Program-made: the position numbers and the translations under genes
Shown: positions 27,606-35,436 of the stretch, one piece after another
Numbering within the stretch: position 1 is the first letter of the stretch
How the letters are laid out: each line of letters starts with the position of its first letter
Notes under the pieces: model-generated
The model's input: only the letters and a program-made list of their open reading frames with translations
What the model was told of the DNA's origin: nothing
Databases searched by the model: none
Assembly: GCF_025515275.1 (NCBI RefSeq)
Contig: NZ_JAOPFU010000035.1
Coordinates: 1 to 47,810 of the forward strand
Length of the DNA stretch: 47,810 bases
Source of the DNA: Catenovulum sp. 2E275
Lineage (GTDB): Bacteria; Pseudomonadota; Gammaproteobacteria; Enterobacterales; Alteromonadaceae
Direction: 5' to 3'

Positions 27606-28517
27606 TTATTTGCAAAGCAAAGTCATTAAAATCGCATTTTGTGCATGCATACGATTTTCAGCTTGTTGCATTAACAATGAACCTTCACTGTCGACCACTT
27701 CGTCTGTCGCTTCAATACCGCGATAAACAGGCTGACAATGCATAAAATATTTAGCACCGGTATCAGTCATTAACTTGCCATTAGTCTGATAAGGCTTAAA
27801 TATTTTTTGAATATCTTCTAATGATTTTGAATCCCCCATCGAGACCCAAGTATCATTATAAATCGCATCCACCCCTTTAGCATGGCTAACATCGTGGCTT
27901 AAAGTGATTGAACCACCATTTTGCGCTGCCAAATGTTTGGCTTCTTCATAAATTTGCGCATCCGGTGAATAACCTAATGGGGTAATCACTCTTACATCAA
28001 CTCCTAAAATAGCACCAGCTAACATCAGTGAATGGCTCACATTATTACCATCCCCAATATAAGCAATAGAGGCACCGTCAAGCGAGTTGCCACGAACTTC
28101 GTATAAAGTCTGATAATCTGCCATTGCCTGACACGGGTGATATAAATTACATAACGAATTCACCACAGGTACAGAGCCAAACTCAACTAACTCTTCTAAA
28201 GTTCGGTGATCAAATACACGTGCAACAATCGCATCGACCCAACGCGATAAATTTAATGCAAAATCTTTAACTGACTCACGTTGACCTAACGCGCCATTTT
28301 GCTGATCTAAATAAACCGCATGACCACCTAATTTAGCAATGCCCACATCAAAACTAACACGAGTACGCAAAGATGGTTTTTCGTAAATGGTTGCAATGCT
28401 TTTACCAGCCAGAGCTTGGCTGTATTTACCCGGGTTAGCTTTAAAGTCGCAAGCTAACTTGATGATGTTCATCAGCTCTTGTTTAGAGCAGGTTTTTACA
28501 GATAAAAAGTTTTGCAA
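27606..28517 (-). CDS. argF: Ornithine carbamoyltransferase
   Basis: This enzyme makes citrulline from ornithine and carbamoyl phosphate. The 303 residues contain the carbamoyl phosphate loop [10 protein letters not shown] (Leu in place of the second Ser/Thr of STRTR), HPCQ, and the ornithine-loop motif DTWVSMGDS, whose SMG marks ornithine rather than acetylornithine as substrate. The active-site Cys lies in MHCQPV, where most enzymes have HCLP; Gln replaces Leu. It begins 14 bp after the argB stop. Confidence 0.93.
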   Translation of the reverse strand: MQNFLSVKTCSKQELMNIIKLACDFKANPGKYSQALAGKSIATIYEKPSLRTRVSFDVGIAKLGGHAVYLDQQNGALGQRESVKDFALNLSRWVDAIVARVFDHRTLEELVEFGSVPVVNSLCNLYHPCQAMADYQTLYEVRGNSLDGASIAYIGDGNNVSHSLMLAGAILGVDVRVITPLGYSPDAQIYEEAKHLAAQNGGSITLSHDVSHAKGVDAIYNDTWVSMGDSKSLEDIQKIFKPYQTNGKLMTDTGAKYFMHCQPVYRGIEATDEVVDSEGSLLMQQAENRMHAQNAILMTLLCK

Positions 28518-28531
28518 AACTAAAACTCCGC

Positions 28532-29314
28532 TTATTCAGTTGGTTGAACTGTCGTGCCACACGACTTTTCATTTAACCACTGAGAAATTAAATTTGGATA
28601 CCGCCAATTTAAGATCCCGATAGGCGCATTTAATGCAGTTGCTGTTTCAAGCGCGGTATACACTTTTACAACCATCCCATCGGTAATCACATTTTGAGCA
28701 ATTAGCGCTTCCGCCAGCGCCTTAGTCATGGTCGGAATCACTTGTTTATTACCATCTAAAATGCCATCAACATCTGATAATAAAACCAATTGCCCATTTA
28801 AAATTTTTGCAATTGCTTCTGCCGCCTGATCAGCATTTACATTTAATAACTGACCATTTTGGTCAACGCCAATCGAGCTAACCAAAGGTAAAAATCCTGC
28901 ATCTAATAAAGTTTGGATTAATTGTGCAGAGCCAGATTCAACCTGACCAACACAGCCCAAATCTGGGTCGGATACCTTACAAACAATATCACCACCATCA
29001 GCCAAACTAATGCCGACTGCTTTATCGCCAATTGCTTTAGCAGTCGCAACCATTTGTTTGTTAGCTGTACCGGCTAAACCACCCACTACATAAGGAATAT
29101 GCTCACTTGGCGTAATTCTTAAGCCGTTTTTCTTTTGACTTGTCAGGCCTAAATCACCCAATAACTGCTGTACTAAAGCTCCACCGCCATGTACCACAAC
29201 CACTTTTTGTTGTTGGCGAATTTTTTTAAGTTCAGTTAAAAATGCCGCAAGCGAATCTGCGCTTTCTAATAAAGCGCCGCCAACTTTAATCACTAAAGTT
29301 TTATTGTCTGCCAT
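28532..29314 (-). CDS. argB: Acetylglutamate kinase
   Basis: ArgB phosphorylates N-acetylglutamate. The 260 residues match the short, arginine-insensitive type of E. coli (258), lacking the N-terminal helix of arginine-sensitive forms. Motifs: VIKVGGALLE (ATP), VVVHGGGALVQQLL (acetylglutamate) and VNADQAAEAIAKILNGQLVLLSDV. Its ATG overlaps the argC stop by one base (TAATG), so the two are translationally coupled. Confidence 0.96.
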   Translation of the reverse strand: MADNKTLVIKVGGALLESADSLAAFLTELKKIRQQQKVVVVHGGGALVQQLLGDLGLTSQKKNGLRITPSEHIPYVVGGLAGTANKQMVATAKAIGDKAVGISLADGGDIVCKVSDPDLGCVGQVESGSAQLIQTLLDAGFLPLVSSIGVDQNGQLLNVNADQAAEAIAKILNGQLVLLSDVDGILDGNKQVIPTMTKALAEALIAQNVITDGMVVKVYTALETATALNAPIGILNWRYPNLISQWLNEKSCGTTVQPTE

Positions 29315-30330
29315 TAGTTAACTAAGCCTCTGTCAACAGCAAAACCAAAACGTAAGTTCGCACATTGCATTGCCTGACCAGCAGCACCTTTTAATAAGTT
29401 ATCAATCGCACTGACCACAATTAAATAACCGGTGTTTTCATCAAACTGCCAATGCAAATCAACAAACGGCGTTCTTTCAACTGACTGAATAGATGGCCAT
29501 GACTGACGTAAACGAACTAAAGGATGACCTTCGTAAGCCTCTTTATATACAGAGTTAACTTGCTGGGCATTGGCGCCATCAGTCAGTTTTAGCGTGATAG
29601 TTGCTAAAATACCACGCTTAAAATTACCTAAATGCGGGGTAAAAATAACCGGATTACCTAAATGCTCACTAATTTCAGGTTGGTGTCTGTGAGTCATTAC
29701 GCCATAAGGGTTTAAGCTCACTTCACAAAAGCTATTGCTAATTGCGGCTTTACGACCTGCACCCGTTACCCCACTGGTTGCATTAATAATAGGTAAAACA
29801 TTGCTATCAATTAATTTAGCTTCTTTTAACGGTTTAAGCGCAGACAAACACGCGGTTGGATAACAGCCCGGAACAGAAATTAAATTGGTTTGACGAATTT
29901 GCGCATGGTTCCACTCAGCTAAACCATACACAGCCTCGCTTAATAAATCAGGATACTTATGCGAGAAACCATAATAGTCTTTAATAACCGATAAATCAGA
30001 TAAACGGTATGCGCCGGATAAATCAAAAACAACACCGCCAGCTTTAATAATTTCAGATACCATTTCAACTGAGGCTTCGTGTGGTGTACATAAAAAAATC
30101 GCATCACATTCAGCAACAATTTTACCAATTTGCTGTTCGCTAATTGGGATTAAAGTGCGATCGATCTGATAAGCAAACTGGCCATGAATTGAAGAAAACG
30201 CTTTATAAGCGTCGTTGCTGTTTTCAGATACATATAAACCTGCAATTTCGAACTCAGGATGCTTATGCACTAATCCTGCTAATTCAGCACCTGTGTAACC
30301 ACTTGCTCCAACAATTGATACTCTAATCAT
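29314..30330 (-). CDS. argC: N-acetyl-gamma-glutamyl-phosphate reductase
   Basis: ArgC reduces acetylglutamyl phosphate to the semialdehyde with NADPH. The 338 residues contain the Rossmann motif GASGYTGAELA at the N-terminus and the catalytic Cys in VPGCYPTACL. The His region is GVMTHRHQPEI. It is the first gene of the arg operon, with GGGGA eight bases upstream of the ATG, and the ArgR-box/promoter region lies about 160-230 bp upstream. Confidence 0.96.
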   Translation of the reverse strand: MIRVSIVGASGYTGAELAGLVHKHPEFEIAGLYVSENSNDAYKAFSSIHGQFAYQIDRTLIPISEQQIGKIVAECDAIFLCTPHEASVEMVSEIIKAGGVVFDLSGAYRLSDLSVIKDYYGFSHKYPDLLSEAVYGLAEWNHAQIRQTNLISVPGCYPTACLSALKPLKEAKLIDSNVLPIINATSGVTGAGRKAAISNSFCEVSLNPYGVMTHRHQPEISEHLGNPVIFTPHLGNFKRGILATITLKLTDGANAQQVNSVYKEAYEGHPLVRLRQSWPSIQSVERTPFVDLHWQFDENTGYLIVVSAIDNLLKGAAGQAMQCANLRFGFAVDRGLVN

Positions 30331-30490
30331 AAATTAATCCCCTGAACTTGCGCAAAACCAAACGTGTATTGTAGCAATCTAGCCACCAAAAAATAAAGCG
30401 CACAGCACAGACAAATTGAAAAAACTTGCCCAAGCTATGCGCATTTTTTATTTTTGTGGCTAAAAACAATTTTCAGTTAATTAAATAACT

Positions 30491-30556
30491 GATGAATGTT
30501 TATATATTAACCAATCTAAATTTAACTCTCAAGCACAAAATGAATACATATTCACA
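30491..30556 (-). promoter_or_regulatory. arg operon promoter flanked by two ArgR-like boxes
   Basis: AATGAATACATATTCACA (30539-30556) matches the ARG-box consensus WNTGAATWWWWATTCANW closely, with a perfect TGAAT/ATTCA palindrome. A weaker box, GATGAATGTTTATATATT, lies at 30491-30508. On the minus strand TTGAGA (30527-30532) and TAATAT (30504-30509), 17 bases apart, form a plausible sigma70 promoter. Its -10 lies inside the weaker box and its -35 just inside the stronger one. ArgR-arginine repression of argCBFGH is inferred. Confidence 0.72.
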
Positions 30557-31270
30557 AATTAAAGATAATTACCCAAAGTTTATCCAGGTAGTTTTTCCTG
30601 TCTGTTACTTTCACTTAAAGAATTAAAACAGTAAATTATTCAACGGAATAAAAACAATTCGAACATACATCGAGTCATATTCGAATATTGGCACTTAACA
30701 TCTTAATAGACTAGCAAAAAAAGATAGCGCTGCTGAGTTAGTTTAATAGAAGCTGCACAAGAGGCTCAAAAAAACGGTCACCATAACCCATGTTAATCAA
30801 GTGCTCGTACAGTCGCACTGGCGTAGCCACGAGCAACTAATTAAACAACAGGTGGCGTAATATCTGTGTTTAACTTTAGCCTTGTTTTGTGATTGAACGA
30901 TCGAGAAAACAGGACTTTTAAATACTCGCTTCGTGAGCATTTAAGCAGAAAACATTCAGGGGCGAAAGCCCTTTTTTTGTGTCGACAATTTAGTTTAAGC
31001 CCTTATCTACAAGGCGTTCGATGCCAGTTCGGTTCAAACTATGACAGCAATTTGGCTGAGTTGAAAATTGTTATGATGACAGTGCGGTAAAGTAGTGTGT
31101 TTTTTAAGCGATCGTATGACCGCTAATTTGGGAAAAGTTATGATGGGAAAAAAGTACGCTACACTCAGATTACTTAGCAACTTTGTGCCAATTGCAGACA
31201 CAGGGGTTTGTAAACCTCAATGTCGACTTTGAGCGATTTTCGGACCTTCGCATAGCTAGTTAAATTGCAC
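30557..31270. other. Long non-coding stretch between arg promoter and Rhs island
   Basis: No credible gene was found here. Contents: an AT-rich segment with an ATATTCGAATAT palindrome near 30675; an imperfect inverted repeat at 30793-30844 (16-base arms, 13 matching, 20-base loop); and the left copy of the 213-bp direct repeat (30900-31112). A small open frame across that repeat is not a convincing gene because the other copy does not preserve it well. Confidence 0.6.
30900..31112 (+). repeat. Left copy of 213-bp structured direct repeat
   Basis: It is highly similar over its whole length to 33772-33983 in the same orientation; the similarity stops sharply at both ends. In order: a long hairpin with loop TTC at the tip, a GNRA-like short stem (GGGCGAAAGCCC) running into seven T, then a segment with CAATTT and AAATTG arms. 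This copy has one mismatch and one G-T wobble in the first hairpin. Together the two copies bracket the Rhs tip cassette. Identity unknown. Confidence 0.85.
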
Positions 31271-31711
31271 CTATATACGACATTGATTCACTCTGGGTTT
31301 AGCGATATTTTTTTCATCTCGAAATATTTTAACTGCAATAGGAAATATAATTAGAAATGCTATTAATTGAGAGATATTCGAATCATTATGTTTTTCGGTG
31401 TCAAACTCGATATTTTTATTAGTAAACTTAGAAAATACAACACCATTGGTCAGAACTATGGACTCGACGTTGATAAACTTCTTTACTTCAAAATTATTCA
31501 AACATACCTTGTCATTGTCAGAGAATACATTGATATTGTTAAAAGATATGGAATGTCGATATCCATATTTAATTTTATGACATTTATAAGAATTGATTTT
31601 ACTAGTGACCAAATCAAATTTTCCTTCATAAGGCGACGGTAAAAAATATGCAATTAGAAAAAATAAACTTAAGACAAATGCAATTAAACTCATGACATGT
31701 CTACGCATCAC
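31271..31711 (-). CDS. Candidate immunity protein for orphan Rhs tip, membrane-anchored
   Basis: No family was recognised. The 146 residues have a hydrophobic helix at each end (about 9-26, LIAFVLSLFFLIAYFLPS, and about 114-128), with a polar beta-rich segment between and Cys at 43 and 70. Its start overlaps the stop of the upstream toxin-tip frame by four bases. That coupling and its position immediately after a putative Rhs tip suggest a cognate immunity protein; two helices would fit a toxin acting at membranes or in the periplasm. Codon use is AT-rich. Confidence 0.5.
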   Translation of the reverse strand: MMRRHVMSLIAFVLSLFFLIAYFLPSPYEGKFDLVTSKINSYKCHKIKYGYRHSISFNNINVFSDNDKVCLNNFEVKKFINVESIVLTNGVVFSKFTNKNIEFDTEKHNDSNISQLIAFLIIFPIAVKIFRDEKNIAKPRVNQCRI

Positions 31712-32172
31712 TGACCTCCACTTAATTTATCAATATTGTCTTGTAATTCATATTGGTACAGGATCATATCACTCCCAGTTATAACTGTTTCAAAAAGTAG
31801 CTTACCTTCACTATTTACAGTGCCTAAAGACTTTGCAAGACCATATAAATTATCAATATGTCCTTTTCCCCCACCAAGTAAATCTATAGTGGCTGCTGTG
31901 CCTTCAGCCCATGGACCGGGAACGCCTGCATAATTTTGTAGTCCTTCCGAAATAACACTCTTACCTGTACCGTCAGCGATGCTTACACCACCTAGAACAG
32001 CAGCTATCCCCCCCAAAATCCCACATGGCTCAGCAAAAATACAAGATCCAACAGCCAAACTACCTAAGCCTACTTTTGCACTTCTTTGTAAAGCATCATT
32101 AGGTAACGTGATACTTGAACAAGTCCTAGTTGCCCCTGACCAGTAACTAATGTACGTCCGCTCTGTACTCAA
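31708..32172 (-). pseudogene. Orphan Rhs C-terminal toxin tip, core lost
   Basis: The frame of about 154 residues has no ATG; the first usable codon is TTG at 32172, and the open frame runs only a few codons further upstream. Its first residues, STERT, are encoded by a 16-bp stretch (32155-32170) identical to one inside the Rhs gene (33055-33070), the point where the two tips diverge. The rest has a Gly/Ala-rich hydrophobic region (about 30-70) and ends DNIDKLSGGQ. It overlaps the next, immunity-like gene by four bases. It resembles displaced, silent Rhs tips that can be recombined onto a core. Toxin activity is inferred from context only. Confidence 0.6.
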
Positions 32173-32308
32173 AGCTAACCTAAAAGTATCTTATTCTAAG
32201 TTACTTAAACAACCGCTTTGAGCGATAAGCAGACGTTTAAATAACTCAATTTTTCTGTGAAGCGCTCAGCGCATCTAATGTTTTGATGTGTTTTATCGGT
32301 CTATAGAC

Positions 32309-32635
32309 TCAGTCATTACGAGGTATTAGGTTTCTGAATTTACAACATCGTAACTCATAACCTTTATCAGTAAGATTATACTCATATTCATTACCCCACG
32401 GGTCTCTAGGTATGTCGTTAAAGTAGTTGGCCAATTGAGAGAGGTTGTCTGGATAAACTCCATGCTCCCTTTGGTAACTAATTATTGCACTCTCGATAGT
32501 TATTAAATCGTTTTGAATTCGAATATTGATGACCTCATCTATCGAGTCATAAGTGCCAAAATTAAAAATATAAGATATGGCGATTAAACTTCCAAGCACG
32601 GTCAATACTGAGATAATTTTTAAGCTTTTTTTCAT
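32309..32635 (-). CDS. GspG-like single-pass protein, candidate immunity to Rhs tip
   Basis: The 108 residues comprise one N-terminal transmembrane helix (about 9-27) and a domain like the C-terminal part of the T2SS major pseudopilin GspG: NDLITIESAIISYQREHGVYP and PRDPWGNEYEYNLTDKGYEL. The prepilin-peptidase motif (G/FTLxE) is absent and no type II secretion genes are nearby. It follows the Rhs toxin stop by 23 bp, the position of an immunity gene. The call as immunity protein is positional; an orphan pseudopilin-like protein is the alternative. Confidence 0.6.
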   Translation of the reverse strand: MKKSLKIISVLTVLGSLIAISYIFNFGTYDSIDEVINIRIQNDLITIESAIISYQREHGVYPDNLSQLANYFNDIPRDPWGNEYEYNLTDKGYELRCCKFRNLIPRND

Positions 32636-32658
32636 GATGAAAAACTCTTTCGATTACA

Positions 32659-33771
32659 CTAGTCAAATTTTGCCGAAGGATAAGCCCCTAAATCTGGGAG
32701 CTCTGCACCAACCAAAGTCGTACCTCGATAGTGACTTCCTAGTTGTGCTGCCGTATTCTCTATCCAAATATGAATTTCATTTGTATTAGATGCACGTAGA
32801 TAATTAAATGCTCCGATCTCTTGAAATATGTAGACATGTAACTTTTCATGAAAAGCCAAATCTTGAAAAATAGATTTGCTGACATTTAGTTCTAATATAT
32901 TCAAATTGGGTGGTATAGCTATGTCTACTGGCGAATTCAACCTGATCAGAATATTTTTTGTATCTGGGAAATTTGAATAATTTCTCTTCAACCATTTGTC
33001 CATATTCGCCAGTTCTTTTATTGCCCACTGCTCAGTAACTTGGTTTTTGTTAGGCGTCCGCTCTGTACTCATTCCAGACAAAGTAAGATAGCATCGAGTC
33101 GAATTAATATCTGCGCATGGGTTTGTATCTTCTATCTCATAAACGCCTTCACAATGTAAGTCTGTATCCCTTGTACATTCAAATGATTCATTCTCTGCTT
33201 CATTTTTCTTTTTACATTCTGGGCGGTTAGCGTTATCACCTTCCTCACAAAAAGTAGGTAAATCTGAAGTTGCCACGTCTAATTTAGGCGAATATCCCGT
33301 CGGGTCAGTATATTTTGTTGGACTGTTTTGTACATAACTGTATTTGTTCCAACTTTGACTGTCATAAACATTATAAACAACTGGGTCGGGTGATAAAAAC
33401 CGGCCTAAAACAGGGTCATATAACCTGCCTTGCATATGAATAAATCCACTTCTGTCTAGCTGAACATGGCCAGTATAACCAAGGTTTTTCCGCACATGAT
33501 TAGATGTATTATTTAAAAGAGTATTTAACTCTGTATCTCCTGCTTGCAAGTCAAATAACCAGTCTTTACTTTCTCTTGTACCAAAAATACCAAATGACAT
33601 TGCATCTGTAATGACTGGTGATGAGCTTCCATCATAACTGACGGCTTCAACTGAGCCTTGATAATCTTTATGCAAATATTCGTGTCGATTTATATTGTTG
33701 GTATTATTAACATATAAAACATCATCCGCTACTTTTACTTTATAAGTTGTCGATACGTTTTCGTTGTTATA
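32659..33771 (-). pseudogene. 5'-truncated Rhs core with C-terminal putative metallopeptidase tip
   Basis: The frame carries the end of an Rhs/YD-repeat protein: YLHKDYQGSVEAVSYDG, then YTGHVQLDRSGFIHMQGRLYDPVLGRF and NKYSYVQNSPTKYTDPTGY, the classic core-tip boundary. The large N-terminal shell is missing; Rhs homology stops where the right 213-bp repeat begins (33772), and no ATG exists, only a TTG at 33675. After the core come a Cys-rich linker, SGMSTERT (the shared 16-bp junction) and a tip with FHEKLHVYIF (HEKLH codons at 32836-32850). That matches the zinc-peptidase HExxH, with IENTAAQLG downstream as a possible third ligand. Probably silent unless recombined onto an intact core. Confidence 0.78.
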
Positions 33772-33983
33772 ATCGAAAAAACAGGGCTTTAAATGCTCGC
33801 TACGCGAGCATTTAAGCAGAAAACACTCAGGGGTGAAAGTCCTTTTTTTGTGTCAAAAACTAAACCAAAGCCCTATCTACAAGGCGTTCGACGCTAATTC
33901 GGTTCAAACTATGATAGCAATTTGGCTGAGTTGAAAATTGTTATGATGACAGCGCGGTAAAGTAGTGTGTTTTTTAAGTGATT
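33772..33983 (+). repeat. Right copy of 213-bp structured direct repeat
   Basis: This is the direct copy of 30900-31112. Here the first hairpin is perfectly paired (AAATGCTCGC, loop TAC, GCGAGCATTT). The short stem reads GGGTGAAAGTCC before TTTTTTT, with G-T pairs in place of G-C. Many base changes between copies keep pairing, hinting at a structured role. It abuts the truncated Rhs frame exactly at its left end. Confidence 0.85.
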
Positions 33984-34141
33984 GGATGGTCAAAAATATC
34001 GTGATCAGATTCATGTATCATTAATCTGATCTGTAAACTAAAAATCGAATTTTTCAGGATCTAAGCACACTAGATACTAAAAAATATTTAGCGGGCTACC
34101 TGTTATTAATATTTAACTGAGGAATTCGATATACCCTATCA
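33984..34141. other. Spacer right of the direct repeat
   Basis: Together with the repeat this makes about 370 bp without a gene. It holds one perfect 8-bp stem, ATCAGATT/AATCTGAT, near 34008-34034. No other feature was seen. Confidence 0.5.
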
Positions 34142-34375
34142 TTATTCTTCCTCATAAAAATCTTTAAGAGAAAAAAGAATAATGACTACAGTAACTAACA
34201 GACTGCCAACCAATATAATCGAGATCCCTAAAACTAGGCTTGCAATTGTGATATCTGTTTCCCCTTTTAAATATCTCATGAAGGTCATCGCAGCAACCGC
34301 AATAGTCAAAAATGTTGTTATATACTTAAAGGTAAGTTTGGCATTGAACCACATTTTGTCTTTATTTAATTTCAT
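34142..34375 (-). CDS. Small two-helix membrane protein, candidate immunity
   Basis: The ATG at 34375, four bases after the stop of the upstream tip-like gene, gives 77 residues; longer starts would overlap that gene. Two hydrophobic helices (about 16-33 and 46-68) surround a short charged loop, and the C-terminus is acidic (KDFYEEE). No family was recognised. Order and spacing copy the toxin-tip/immunity pairs to the left, so an immunity role is a positional guess. Confidence 0.45.
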   Translation of the reverse strand: MKLNKDKMWFNAKLTFKYITTFLTIAVAAMTFMRYLKGETDITIASLVLGISIILVGSLLVTVVIILFSLKDFYEEE

Positions 34376-34379
34376 CTCA

Positions 34380-34724
34380 TTATTTACAGTTCGGATCCGT
34401 AGCCGCATTGCAGCCAGATGATTGAGCCATATTCTCAGCTTCTTTGACGGCGACACCGGTTAATGCTCCAGCAGCAGTTGAAGGTACTAAATTAGAAACA
34501 TTCTCTCCAGCCCCTTTTTGCGTAAGCTTTTCGGACACTTCACCAGATACGACTTTCCCTAATGTGGAACCATTAACCACGCCTGCTATCGATGTTGCGG
34601 CTGAAGTTAATGCTTTCCCTAAATCTGCAGCCTTACCATCAATGCCGTCATGGATTATAGACTCACTGGCAGATCCGACTGCATGTGTTAGAGTGTTAAA
34701 TGCGTTTTTACCAATTATCATCAA
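34380..34724 (-). CDS. Possible third orphan toxin tip
   Basis: The frame has about 113-114 residues; starts are TTG at 34724 or the following ATG. It is Ala/Gly/Ser-rich, amphipathic, with segments such as VGSASESIIHDGIDGKA and VPSTAAGALTGVAVKEAEN, and ends CNAATDPNCK. This composition is like the C-terminal segments of Rhs or contact-dependent toxins, but no catalytic motif was seen. Its 5' side runs into DNA of the neighbouring mobile-type gene, suggesting a truncated end. Could be a remnant. Confidence 0.42.
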   Translation of the reverse strand: MMIIGKNAFNTLTHAVGSASESIIHDGIDGKAADLGKALTSAATSIAGVVNGSTLGKVVSGEVSEKLTQKGAGENVSNLVPSTAAGALTGVAVKEAENMAQSSGCNAATDPNCK

Positions 34725-34794
34725 CTTTAAATTCGGTTTTATAACGGTAATTTGGCAAACTGAATTTCTGTGTAGAATTTTAACTTTTACTAAA

Positions 34795-35295
34795 ATGGTT
34801 AATTTTCATGCAGCAATTTTTTCTTCACTTTTTGAGTTAGACTTTCTTACTCAATCTCTAGATAGCTTAAATTCTAATCAAACTTGCCAACATTGTGCTT
34901 GCTCTGATAGCTGGATATCGCATGGTTTTATTTATCGCCAGTCTGGGTTAAAAGTCGGTAAACGTATTTTGTGTGCTAAGCGTTATGGTAAATCGGGGTG
35001 TGGCCGTACTTTAGCTTTGTATTTAGCTGATGTTATCCCCAACCGTCGTTATTCTTTTAGTGTGATTTGGGCGCTTGTTTTGTCACTACAGCATGGTTCA
35101 ACTGTTGAACAAGCTTATTATTTAACCATTGGCCATTGCCATTTTTCACATCGGCAAGCTTATCCTTGGCTTAGTGCTTTGTATGCACAACTAGGCTTTT
35201 TCCGTAGTTGGTTAGCGCAGTTTAATTCAGAATGTCTGAGCATAGTTTTGTGCGTTTTCGCTCCTCTCGTTCGTCAGTTTTATTATCAACGATAG
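34795..35295 (+). CDS. Zinc-ribbon protein of mobile-element type, probably truncated
   Basis: I take the ATG at 34795, where similarity-like sequence starts; the open frame upstream is antisense to the tip-like gene. The 166 residues have a zinc ribbon (CQHCACSDSWISHG, then CAKRYGKSGCGRT). A helical HTH-like region follows (SVIWALVLSLQHGSTVEQAY). This layout occurs in small transposase-associated proteins of marine gammaproteobacteria, from memory and not verified. The last 20 residues (ECLSIVLCVFAPLVRQFYYQR) look unrelated, as after a frameshift or truncation. No terminal inverted repeats were found. Confidence 0.5.
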   Translation: MVNFHAAIFSSLFELDFLTQSLDSLNSNQTCQHCACSDSWISHGFIYRQSGLKVGKRILCAKRYGKSGCGRTLALYLADVIPNRRYSFSVIWALVLSLQHGSTVEQAYYLTIGHCHFSHRQAYPWLSALYAQLGFFRSWLAQFNSECLSIVLCVFAPLVRQFYYQR

Positions 35296-35398
35296 CTAGC
35301 TTTTCTAAGTGCTTTTCTAAGTGCTTTGCCAATACCTCATCTATTCAATCTAGTTTAAACCTCAGATTTTGTTGATTTTTTATCTTGTACTGCATAAA

Positions 35399-35426
35399 TT
35401 GGAAGTAGGCAAAAACCCACTTCCAA
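35399..35426 (-). terminator. Probable metB terminator hairpin
   Basis: TTGGAAGTAGG and CCCACTTCCAA pair with one mismatch around a short A/T loop. On the minus strand the hairpin starts 10 bases past the metB stop and is followed by TTTATG, a weak T-run. Confidence 0.55.
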
Positions 35427-35436
35427 AATCAACTAA

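Noticed and set aside
30780-30860. Integron attC site
   Set aside because: Inverted arms are present but the GTTRRRY/RYYYAAC core sites are not, and no integrase gene is in the window.
30893-31090. Small open frame across the left 213-bp repeat
   Set aside because: The second repeat copy does not preserve it as a gene, there is no ribosome site, and the repeat changes look structural rather than coding.
32309-32635. Genuine type II secretion pseudopilin
   Set aside because: The prepilin-peptidase motif is absent and no gsp genes are nearby; position after an Rhs toxin suggests another role.
34444-34794. Upstream extension of the zinc-ribbon gene
   Set aside because: It is antisense to the Ala/Gly-rich tip-like gene and its translation has no family-like features; the ATG at 34795 starts the recognisable part.
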